Assembly: GCA_024195265.1 (NCBI GenBank)
Contig: JAJLRJ010000010.1
Span: 26,025,676 to 26,089,675, forward strand
From: Dendrophyllia cribrosa
Taxonomy: Eukaryota > Cnidaria > Anthozoa > Scleractinia > Dendrophylliidae
Direction of reading: 5' to 3'
Length of the DNA stretch: 64,000 bases
This document shows, in pieces, positions 10,695 to 20,900 of this stretch. The translations under genes and the position numbers were made by a program. Position 1 is the first letter of the stretch. Each line of letters starts with the position of its first letter. Under the pieces are notes generated by a model. That model did no database searches. It saw only the letters and a list, made by a program, of their open reading frames with translations, and was not told the origin of the DNA.

Positions 10695-11858
10695 ATGGTT
10701 TACCTAAATCGATGCAGACTTTTTATGATGTTATGTTTCCTCGCCATTTCAAAAACAGCAGCAAGTAACTCTACTAACAAAACCGTGGCATTCACTTCTA
10801 CAACCGTCGCCGTATCGACAATGGCCTTGGTTCTTGTAATGGTGCTGGCGTTGTTAGGAAATACGCTAGTATGCGTCGCTTTCTACCGCTCAACAAACCT
10901 AAGATGCGTCACAAACGTTTTCATTGTGTCTTTAGCGGTCACTGATATCCTCGTTGCGGCGGTCTCCATTCCAATCTGGCTGGTTATTCAAAACATTGAG
11001 TGCTTTAACAACGGACTCGCTTGCAATCCTGTACTCTTAAAGTTTTGGCGATGTCTGGATATTCTTTTCTCCACCGCTTCTATCATGAACCTCTGCGCAA
11101 TCAGTTGTGATCGCAACATAGCCATAACCTCTCCCTTGCGCTACTCACAGATCATAACTAAGAACCGCGCCATCATTGCTTTGATCCTCCTCTGGTCATA
11201 CTCAATAACAATCGCCACTATTAGCCTAGACGGGGGACTTTACTATCCTGTGTTGGTCTTCGTAGTATCGTTTCTCCTTCCTCTCTCCGTGATGATTTAC
11301 TCATACTCCCGCATATTCCTCGTAGCTATTCGTCAAGTGCGTCGAATCCAACCGATAAGACAAGCATTCTACTTCAAGCGCGAGATAAAAGCCGCGAAAA
11401 CACTAGCTATGGTAATGGGTGCTTTCATCGTCTGTTGGACGCCGTTTTTCGTGATCAATATTATCGTGCGGTTTTCTAAAGGCTTTTACGTTGAACCAAT
11501 AGTGACATTAGTTATTAAATGCTTGCATTACGGCAACTCGGCGCTAAATCCAGTTATTTATTCAAGCACCAACCGCGATTTCAGGAACAAAATTCTGCGT
11601 GTTCTTCCGTGGAAATGCGGACGTTTCCAGAGCAGTATCGGGGACGCCGTAGTTAACTTCTGGACATCGAGTTTTCGCAGCACGCTTGGGCTCAGTTCCA
11701 CGGCTTACCCTACTAACAACAGTGTTACTGAAGCAAACAATAATCACGAAGCTCACGACGAGATTTCAAGCACTAAGGAACGAATGTCTGTCGTAAACAA
11801 GAAAAACGAACACAGTACTAGCGTCGACAGTCACCCCCATGTAATTTCATCGCCGTAA
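10695..11858 (+). CDS. Class A (amine-type) G protein-coupled receptor
   Basis: A 387-aa seven-helix plasma membrane receptor in one exon; the start ATG sits in ACCATGG. Visible landmarks: a hydrophobic N-terminus with N-glycosylation sites NST and NKT, then GN56 (1.50), D84 (2.50), and the aminergic aspartate D122 (3.32) in CLDILFSTAS. Next come DR at 139-140 followed by N instead of Y, W167 (4.50), S192 (5.46), P196 (5.50), CWTPFF at 247-252, Y279 (7.43) and NPVIY at 285-289. The pocket aspartate and CWxPFF point to biogenic-amine-like receptors. Unusual points: the position of the conserved TM3 cysteine (3.25) is leucine 115, and the very short second extracellular loop (SLDGG) has no cysteine, so the canonical disulfide is absent. 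The Ser/Thr-rich tail of about 90 aa could be phosphorylated. Ligand and G protein cannot be assigned. Confidence 0.93.
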   Translation: MVYLNRCRLFMMLCFLAISKTAASNSTNKTVAFTSTTVAVSTMALVLVMVLALLGNTLVCVAFYRSTNLRCVTNVFIVSLAVTDILVAAVSIPIWLVIQNIECFNNGLACNPVLLKFWRCLDILFSTASIMNLCAISCDRNIAITSPLRYSQIITKNRAIIALILLWSYSITIATISLDGGLYYPVLVFVVSFLLPLSVMIYSYSRIFLVAIRQVRRIQPIRQAFYFKREIKAAKTLAMVMGAFIVCWTPFFVINIIVRFSKGFYVEPIVTLVIKCLHYGNSALNPVIYSSTNRDFRNKILRVLPWKCGRFQSSIGDAVVNFWTSSFRSTLGLSSTAYPTNNSVTEANNNHEAHDEISSTKERMSVVNKKNEHSTSVDSHPHVISSP

Positions 11859-11984
11859 TTAGGCGAGGCACTAGAAGGACGGCCAGTAAAACTTTGTCAG
11901 GTACTTTGACATGTTTTAGTCCTTTCACTCTTGGCGTCCGAAGACCTGAAGACACCAAATGTGGCTCTTTCTTGATGCCAAAAT
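11859..11984 (+). other. Probable GPCR 3' flank
   Basis: Non-coding sequence between the GPCR stop and the tandem repeat array. No clear AATAAA was found; the 3' UTR may run into the array, where AATAAA occurs near 12305. Confidence 0.4.
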
Positions 11985-12535
11985 GTCGCATTCAAATGAA
12001 AACTATTGAGCAGTACTTGCCTGTGGTGCTGTTTATTATGCTATACACTGACTGAGGTAATTCTAACTTTGGAGTCTGGATGAAATTGTCAAGTGTGACC
12101 ATTGATATGAAAGCTATCGATTAGCATACTCGTCTGTACTGTAAAGCTGCCGTTTATTATGCTATACAAGGTGGTTCTAACCTTTGAGTCTGTGCAGGAT
12201 GATATCCTTAAGTGTGACCATTCAAATGAAAGCTATTGAGCAGTACTTTCCTGTGGTACTGTTTATTATGCTGTACAAGGTGGTTCTAACTTTTGAGTCT
12301 GTAAATAAAATCCTTAAGTATAACTATTCAAATGAAAGCTATCGAGCAGTACTTTCCTGTGATACTGTTTATTTATGCTGTAGAAAGTGATTCTTTGAAC
12401 TTTCGAGTCGTGGATGAAACTCCCATGTGGCAACCTTTCAAATGAACATTATAATTAAGCAGTTGAAAAAATAACTTTCATGTGGGACTGAATTTAACTT
12501 TTCAGTCTGAAAAACAGTAAAATGTGCTCAACGAT
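11985..12535 (+). repeat. Degenerate tandem array, unit about 107-118 bp, about five copies
   Basis: Successive units begin near 11985, 12095, 12213, 12320 and 12428. Each carries TTCAAATGAAAGCTAT, GAGCAGTACTTTCCTGTGG, CTGTTTATTATGCT and GTTCTAACTTTTGAGTCTGT with growing divergence. Single copies of the same unit lie elsewhere in the window, so it is a dispersed repeat amplified locally. Confidence 0.8.
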
Positions 12536-13370
12536 GATGCTTCTTTTTTTCTTCGACATTTTTCAAATTGAAATTTTTTATTTTCTTTTCAGTTTACAAA
12601 TTAGAGAAAGACAGTGAGTCAAAGTGAATTGAATAGCAAGTGACACTTTGAAGGGTGAAAAACTTAAATAGCATGATTTTTTTAATCTGAAGTTATCAGT
12701 ATTATTGATCATTAGTCATTGGCTTCTTTACTTTTTGGGGAAAATATCATATGTATTAAGAGAACTGCTGTAAAAATAGGTTAGCGGCTCTTACAAGTTA
12801 AGGTCTTTAAGACTTTCGCGGACTGATCCAGCTTGAAAAATCAACACTTTCTTCAAGCAATTAAAAAATTATCATATCTATTTTCGTTTCGAAAATCAAT
12901 AATATAAACAGACGTGCGAGTCCCATGTATTTAATCTTAAGAGCCTTAAATTCATTTATTATTCCTATAAGATAAAATAAAATAAATTGATTCATATTGA
13001 CGTAAAACAAATTGGTATTTTGTCTGCTTGTTCAAAGCACGAGTTTTATTTTGTCAGTGAGCTTCCTGACAAACGAATCTATTGTCAGTCGTAGAACTAT
13101 GTAAAACTAAACTATTCACATCTGACCAATCACAAAGAGGCAAATAGACAACGAACCAATCAGAACTTGAAGGAAAAACAGACAACGCTGCCAAGCGCGG
13201 GAAAACGAGCAACCGGTGAAAAACACCGAAAAAATTGCAACCGTTGCAAGGCTATTAAAATATAAAATATGCAACCAGTGCTAGGGAAGCAGGCAAATAG
13301 CATGTTTGTTCGGAATTGTTACCTTTAAAAAATGAGGAATCAAGTCCAACGAAGTGAAAACAGAACGCTG
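12536..13370. other. AT-rich intergenic stretch
   Basis: No exon, RNA or clear repeat structure was recognised. Small ORFs here have no protein-like features. Confidence 0.4.
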
Positions 13371-13374
13371 TCTT

Positions 13375-13740
13375 ATACCTGCCAACTTTTTTCGAGTGAT
13401 AGGCGTGAGAATTTTTTAGTGGGAGGATTTCCGAAGGCGACCCGACCAAATCCGAAGAGAAACCGATCTATTCCGAAGATGTCCAAAGATGTTCCGAAGA
13501 ATTCGGAAGTTTCCATGGACCTCAGACCTCTGTAATTATTATGTTAGGAAAGATAAAAACCTACAAAAAGTGCCATATTTTCATGAACGTTACTATGTTT
13601 TTAATTGGATCAGGTTGATAGCTCAAATCTGTAAGTCAGGCGTGGGAAATTGCTCCATAGGCGTGAGTAGGCGTGAGATCGGAGTTTTGGACTCGCAGGC
13701 GTGAGACTCACGCCTTAGGCGTGAGACTTGGCAGGTCTAC
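13375..13740. repeat. Element with ACCTGCCAA / TTGGCAGGT ends
   Basis: Starts ACCTGCCAACTTTTTTCG and ends GAGACTTGGCAGGTC. Inside are repeated CCGAAGA and AGGCGTGAGA phrases, the latter several times between 13637 and 13727. Short complementary ends suggest a non-autonomous mobile element. Confidence 0.6.
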
Positions 13741-13886
13741 AGTGTCTGGCCTCCTCTACAAGCAACTCTTTGGACGTGAAGACCGAGGACCAGTAAAGGG
13801 TTAGGCGAGATACTGGTAAATAGGATCCCAGACGGACCACAGGCAGACCACCCTATGTTTGAGTGGTTTGTGTTTATAATACAGAG

Positions 13887-14000
13887 CCGAGTTGTTCGAA
13901 GGACGATTAGCGCTAATCCTGGATTAACTGTCAACAGAACATATGAGTTGTCGTGGTAATTAATCCAGGATTAGCGCTAATCGTCCTTCGAACAACTCGG
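13887..14000. repeat. Perfect 40-bp palindromic MITE
   Basis: Arms 13887-13926 and 13961-14000 are exact complements. The outer end CCGAGTTGTTCGAAGGACG resembles the CGGTTGTTCAAAAGG ends of the element at 52266-52412. Confidence 0.85.
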
Positions 14001-14590
14001 ACCAGACTAACTGTGACGGTTGAGATATATGGTCCACCAGTGCAGTTTGAAGAGTCGTCTTGAACTATATGGTTCAATAAAGTTTAATATAAATTTTAAT
14101 TGAGATAGCCTTATATTAAAGTCTCAGCATTAGAACCAAACCAGCGTCATTTTGAGTAACTCCAAAGCAAGCAGAAAACTCAATAAATTAAACCGCTCAT
14201 GAATACTCCAGCCATGGAATAGCGTGGCCCCCTCTGTCTGCATTTCTGGACCATGGCGTGAAGCCATGAAGGTCATGAAGTTCCAGGGTAGGAAAGGCAC
14301 GCAAACTCAAAATGATTGATATGATATCATAAAAAGCTAATGCAATTTGTTATCGAATGTTAAGCTGATCCCAATTTTTTTGTAAGTGATAGTAACAAAG
14401 GCACTCATCACAAGGTTCTACTACCCGCCGCCAGGGGTCGATTACCAGCGCGCCTTTTGATCTGTTAAGTAAAACAAGAAGCTTGCTTTGCTATGATAAC
14501 GGGATACCAGATTCATTTGTTTAAAATACCGTACTTGTATTGCGAAACGTGGCAAGCCACTAAGGTTGAATAACTAAGGAGCAAAACAAT

Positions 14591-14842
14591 ATGGCTTTTG
14601 TTTTCCAGCTCAATTCTCAAGAGGGATCATATCAAGCGATTTCTATAAGCCACGCATTGTGTCGATGCATCGCGCTTTGCATGCGATTACTAAAAAAATT
14701 ACAAGCATACAATAGTATACGGCTTCAAAATGATCAAGTTCTCCAACAGCGTTTGTCACTTAGATTATACGCCGAAACAAAATGTGATGCTGTGTTAAAG
14801 CACGGGGTGAAGGTGTCTATGTGTAAAATAACTTGTTTTTAG
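14591..14842 (+). CDS. Possible small ORF or alternative first exon, 83 aa
   Basis: An ATG-initiated frame 117 bp upstream of the coiled-coil gene's exon 1. The product has a helix-prone stretch (RLLKKLQAYNSIRLQNDQVL), and a possible GT donor lies at AAG|GTGTCT near 14812. No family is recognised. It may be chance, a uORF in the 5' leader of the coiled-coil gene, or an alternative first exon. The sequence alone does not decide. Confidence 0.2.
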   Translation: MAFVFQLNSQEGSYQAISISHALCRCIALCMRLLKKLQAYNSIRLQNDQVLQQRLSLRLYAETKCDAVLKHGVKVSMCKITCF

Positions 14843-14958
14843 AGCTCCTAGCGTATTGGCCCACGTGTTAGTGCGACTTAAAGAGCACTAAATACTACCA
14901 AAACGGACGCCAACAGATTTTAACAGCCGTGTTATGAAACAACGACAAGGATTTAAAA

Positions 14959-17900
14959 ATGGCAAATACACATCAAGAAATGATCAACAATAACGTGATA
15001 TTTGTGGATGAAGAAAGTGAAGCGCGCAAAGATGTGCAAAAACTGCAAGAAATTGATGCCGATGAGGTGAGAGCGTTTCAGCGTTATTTTACGTGGTTAG
15101 AGAAACACAAACAAAGCACTTTTCCAGTCACAAACAAAAGGTTCGTTTTCAACGACTTTTCACGAAACCTCGAATATTCCAATCTTGGTTTAGAATTTAT
15201 ACACAGGCCATAATGCTTTTAAAATTCAAAGTCGATATTTTAAAAAGCTTGATTGCTAAAACAATTCTATTGTCGAGGTTGGTCAAAGTTTGTCTTCCAA
15301 TTTTCATCAACTTAACACGGATACCATAACTGCATTAATTTAGACGGCACCTTTAATTTAAGTCTAAAGTTCAAACTGTTAAATTTCGTTCCGAGAACCG
15401 TGGCCTTAGCTGTTGATTTGATTCGTTTTTTATTATCTGCCTTCTTATGCTATAAAGAGTTAAATTAAGTGTAATTAGCCGCTCCGAAATAGATTGCGCG
15501 CGGACGTCTGCTTTTCCTTTGTTTGCGACGAAGGAAGGAAATAAGAGGCTTCTGTACGCAGGCTACACATGAGGTAACCGCGGTCAAACTGTGAGCATGC
15601 GCAATGTCTTCATTCTCAGTCGGCCGGCCGCAAGAATTTCCCGCGAAAACCATTGCAACAACCCGGCGTCACGATAAAAATTTAGAGAACGACAGAAATA
15701 CGTAAAAAATTCGAAAAGTCCGTTAAATATAAGGTTTTTACCTTGAGAGGTCAAAGATCATAACTTTTTCCAGAGTCTGTGAGTTTGCAGTCATTTTATG
15801 AATGACTATAAACGTGTGAAGCTTTTTTGATCTTTTTTTATGTTGAGACTGGTCGGCGTCATGTACATTTGTTCACTGTTTGAATACGTGAAAACCGGAC
15901 TGAAACTTCACATGGCTTTGGTTTGACGCATACGCATGACATTTGACCGCGGTGGACGCTACACCGAAGGGATAGCTCTGGCATCCCAAATTTATCTTGT
16001 GGGGCTTCTTTTGGTTTAAATACCTCATCACAAACCACATAAGATGACTTCTCTGTATGGGAAATTTTCCTGTGCAAATAGAAAAATCGGTTGTTCGGAA
16101 TTAGTTGGTTGTCGAATAGCCTGCAATGCACCCTTTTTTGGTGGGCTAGCCTGCGAGCGAGCTCTCAGGAGAGGAGGAGGAGGTTGGGGGAGGGGAGGGG
16201 GAGGGAAAGGGCAGACTTCCCCTTCTCCCCTCCCCTGAGCCTGCCGAGAGCTTGCTCGCAGGCTATTGGTGGGTGAGTGCTGGATTAAGCGTTTAGCCGC
16301 CATTTTGATTTCGTAAAAGGAAAAGGGTTGCAATTCAGAAAAGTGGCAGAGGGCAAGCAGGGGAAGACGGGGAGAGAAAAAATTTTTTCCCTCCCTATTT
16401 TCTTTACCTTTTAGCCTGACTCCCACTTCCTTGTCGCTTTTTTATACTAACCCATTACTCAGAAGCTCAAGGTTTAAATTCCCGGCAGCTAAACGTTCCA
16501 ACATTGTTGGCCAACATTTATTGGAAGGTAATGTTGGACCCCGGGGGGGGGGGGGGGGGGGGGGGGGTACTCCCTATAATGGGCTATACGGGGATGGTCC
16601 GCCCGAAAGGGGTACCTTTTTGAGGCTGGAGGTATATGAAAGGGTCGGGATTTCACGAGTCAAATATGTGAAAGGGTAGGGATTTCACGAAGAATAGGAA
16701 ATGGTAGCGAAAACACGAGTTGAAGTATAAAAAAGGTAGGGAAAACTGCCATTTGAGTATTATAAAAAGGACCTTTCAAAATATATCAAACAGACGCACG
16801 TAAAGGCTATATGAAAGGGGTGCCATTTTCAATGAAAGGTATATGAAAGGGGTACCTTTTCTGTCAAAAACGGTATATGAAAGGGTACGGGTTTGGACCT
16901 CGGGGCCTGACTCGTCCCCAGTCGTCTTTCTAGGCAAGACGCGGGAGACGCGCGTGGGAGATAGACACGGAACGAGAGAAGCGCGATCGATCACACCTCG
17001 CGCTCATCTCGTTACTTGAGAGACGACTGGGGACGAGTCAGCCTCGGGGCGGAGCATCCCCGTACAAAACTTTGTTTAGTACACCCCGCTTGGGTGTTGC
17101 ACATATGGCTAAACGTTCCAACATTTAGGCCAACATATGTTGGATGGCATTGTTGAACACCAGACTAAACGTCCCAACATTGTTGTTCACCATTTGTTGG
17201 ACGCTTGGCTGAAACATGATTGGCTGTTGCTAGCGTTGTTGAAACGTTAGCAACGTGTTGGAAGGCCGGCCAAACGTTCAAACATTGTTGCGTCCAACAA
17301 AATGTTGTGGTAATGTTTGATCGAAAACAAAATATATGAATCCAACAAAAAACATTGGATGCTAAACAAATATTGCACAACAATGTTATAACGTTGTGCC
17401 GGGGCTTAAGTCGGCGCTCATTTGCCCCCAAATACGCTTGGAATGCAGCTGCTAGTTGTCAAACTTTTCATTCAGTGCCCAATCTAGGGAAGGTACCCGA
17501 GAAACCGAAATGCTTTTCATTTGTTTTCTTTTTCACTCATAAAGGGTTTAGCCTGGTAAGGATTCCTCTGGTTCCATTGCTAACATTTTATGGCTACTTT
17601 TTAATTATATATTTATTTGTTTATTTTTGTATTAATTTTAGCCATGAATTGAAATAAATGAATGAATAAAAAAACAATAAACAAATAAGAAACTCAATCC
17701 CCTTCTTTGACTTTTTTCGCTATTTAATTCTTTCCTTTTTTTCAAGGTTACTAATCTGGAAGTGCGCATCAAAGAACTCATGGAACAAAATATGAGGTTG
17801 AAGGATAAAGTTATAGAGGCGCGCGATAACAGCGAAAAACTTCAAGATGAGTTACTCAAGAGTCAACAAAGGTGTCTAGAGATCGAAAACTGGAATGATG

Positions 17901-20900
17901 GCAACCAAGAGATGAAGAACAACATTATAAAAATGTTACAGGAAGAAAAGGAGGAGTTAGACAAAGAGGTGCAGACTTTGAAGAAAGACCTCGTAGGCTT
18001 AAACTTGTCTAATGGAAACTACGATGCTGATTTCATGGAATTGAGCAAGGAGCTATCTCAAACCAAGCAAGAACTTCAAGACTGCCAGGAAAATTTGAAG
18101 TCGCTACAAAAAGAGAACGAGTCGTTAAAACACGATATGCTATCAGCTACAAAAAAGGTAGAGACGATGCAGGCAGAGTGGGAATCAGAAGGAATGAAAG
18201 AGAGTGGGCGGGGCAATAGTTCTTTAATGTATAAACTAGATAGCATCAAAGACCAATTGCGAATGTATCGCGAAAACTGTTCCGGGTTAGAAAACGAAGT
18301 TGAGATTTATAAGAAAAAGCTCGATTCTTGTAACGAGGAACTAGAGGCCACGAAAGGCCAAGTCAAAGACTTCGAGGGGAGTGTCGACGTTGCTCATAAA
18401 GAAAAAGCAAGACTAGAACAGGAATTATTAGAGACCCGAATGAATTTAGAAAGATCAGTGGGGAATATGAACGACTTAAAAGCTGAAAACAAGCAGTCTA
18501 AGGAAAGAATTGGAGAGCTCGAATCAACGATCTGTGCTTTGAAAAACGAGAAGGCCAACAAGACGAAAGGTCTCTGTAAATCGGCTAAACGGGAAATGGA
18601 ATCATCGACCGATGTTACTCAATTACAGCAGAAAATTGAATACTTGGAGGCCGAGCTATCCGCGGTTAGTCACACGTTTTCTGAATGTGAGACCGATCTC
18701 TGTCGCAACCAATCTCAGGTCGAAGAATTGAACTTGCAGCTAAGGCAGTCGCTGAACAAACTCGCAGAGCTTGAGTCACAGCCAGGGAGCAAAGTCAATG
18801 ATGAAACGGTAGTCTCTAAGGCACTGCTCCAACAAGCTAAGAGACAAGCGCAAGAAATTCGTTTCACACTACAAAGGAAAGAAAAAGAAAGCAATAATCT
18901 TGAGGCCAAGTTGAAGGAAACGCGAGAAGAAATGCATAAAATGGAAATCCGAACAAATCTCGGAGAAGCACAGAAAGTAGCGCTGAGGAAAGAGCTTGAA
19001 ACGGAAAGAGAAAATTTGTTAAAACTACAGGAGGAATACAGAGCCTTTCAGCAGAGCATTTCAAAGCAGAAAACAAGCGAAGATGATTACAAACGAGAAC
19101 TTGCCAACAGCGAGGTGATTATTGCTGAGCATAAAGTTACGATTGCCAACATGGAGTTGAAATATCACGAAATTAGCGAGCAGCACACCACGCTTCTTGA
19201 GCAGCATGAGCAGTATAAAAAGGAAATCCAAGAATTTGAAGATGACCTGTTGCAGACCCAACAAGACATGGCGGACATGCAGGTAGATTTTAAGGTTGCA
19301 GAGAATGAGAAGGCAGAATTAAATCAACAACTGCTAGTTGCTAACAAAACCATTGCTGACCTACAGTCGATGCTTGAGCACACCAAGCAAGGAATGAAAG
19401 AAAAAGAACATGAGATTTCTTTGACGTCGCAACGATTGACAAAAATGGAGGAAGATTTAGAAGATGCTTCTAAGAGCAAATCAGACCTGGAATTTCAACT
19501 TTACGAAAGTAATACGAATGCGAAGAGAAGGGGTGACGAAGACAGCACCATGCAAAACCAAATGGAGGAACTTCAGGGAACATGCGAGGCACTCCGGCAA
19601 CAGGTGGCAGAAAACGAACTTGTAGTTGAAAAACTCAAGGACGAAATCAGTTCTCTGGAGACGGACTTGGGTACAACTAGAACCGAGCTTTCCTACAAAG
19701 ACTCCTTGAATGAGACAAACGATGAAGAGCTGAAGAGACTAGCCTTGAAGCTTAAAAGCACCGAGGAGGAAATCATTCGTCTGGCAGACCTTTGCGAAAA
19801 GACAATCCAAGAGAAAGGAACACTAGAGATCGATTTGTCAGTGGCAAATAAGAAGATTGAGACAATGGAATCTCACCTAAAGGAAAATGGAGAGAAGGAG
19901 AGTAATCTAGTAAAAACTCTGCAAGAAGAACGGAACAAGTTTGTGTACAAAGAAACAGATGTTGCTTTCTATCGCTCCAAAATTGCCGCATTGGAATTAA
20001 AATGTGAGAACTATTTGAAAGAAAACAAAGAACTTCATTGCAAAGTTGATGATCTTGATGAGAAAGCAAGCGCATTGAAAAACCAGCTGGAAGAGGTTTT
20101 GACGTCACGAGATCAAGAATTTCGACGGCGGATGGAACTGGAAGAAAAGATGTTGGAAATTAAACAGGATCTAGATGAATCCGGAAAGACAGGATCACAA
20201 CGTGAAGAAGAACTGCATGATTTGTGCAGCAAGATAGCCAAGTACGAGGTACAGATTGAAGCTCTGAAAAGACAGAATGAGGAACTGAAAGAAAAAGCTA
20301 TCGAGGCAAATATTCAAGTTGATAACCAGAAAGAAGAGCTGATGAAAATGGAAATTGAAGCAACGGAACATCAAAAGATGAGAGAATCTGCTCAGTCTAA
20401 TTTAGAACAAAGGGTGAAAGACCACGACGATATGCAAAACACTATCAAATGTTTACAAGACGAGTTAAATAAAGTGAAAAACGATCTGGTAACAAGTAAA
20501 ATATCCCACGAGTTTGCTCTGGACGAGAACAGCAGGCTCGCTAGGAAGATACAAGAGCAAGAAACAAAAATTGGGCTTTTTGAAAAGGAAGTTTCCGATG
20601 CAACCGAAGAAAATAGGAGAGTAAGTGTCGATCTAGGTTGTCAAACAGCAAAGCTTAATAACCTGCACCTTCAGTTAGGAACAGCCATACGAGAAAGAGA
20701 GCGATTCAAAGACGATTTGCAGACTTCAGAAAACAAGTTACAAAAAATCCAAGAAGATCTTTTGTTGGCTCAAAATCAAGTTCGTGAGAAAGAAAGAATT
20801 GTAGAGAGCTACAGGGTTGAAATAGTCGAAAAGGACAGTCAAATTGAACAACTTAAAAGCTCAAAGGAGTCCTTGGAGGAGAAACATCTCTCGTTGAAGA

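Larger units (their letters stand above)
16490..17400. repeat. CAACATTGTTGG-type repeat, apparently split by a G-run element
   Basis: Left part: AACGTTCCAACATTGTTGGCC at about 16493 to the start of the G-run. Right part: AACGTTCCAACATTTAGGCC at 17113 through about 17400, with repeated CCAACATTTGTTGGACG-like phrases. The interior (16541-17095) is a G-run element plus a hairpin. This may be one old element invaded by others. Confidence 0.55.
15067..17746. other. Intron of the coiled-coil gene, rich in repeats
   Basis: The 2,680 bp between the two proposed exons. It holds a hairpin at 16147-16266, the G-run element at 16535-16900, the palindrome at 16908-17040 and the CAACATTGTTGG-type repeat on both sides of them. 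No further exon was convincing. Confidence 0.5.

Noticed and set aside
10427..10768. 113-codon plus-strand ORF overlapping the GPCR start
   Set aside because: Out of frame with the GPCR, covers its 5' leader and shows no protein family features.
19773..20108. Minus-strand ORFs within the coiled-coil exon
   Set aside because: Shadows of a long E/K/L-rich coding frame, which gives Ser/Leu/Phe-rich antisense frames.
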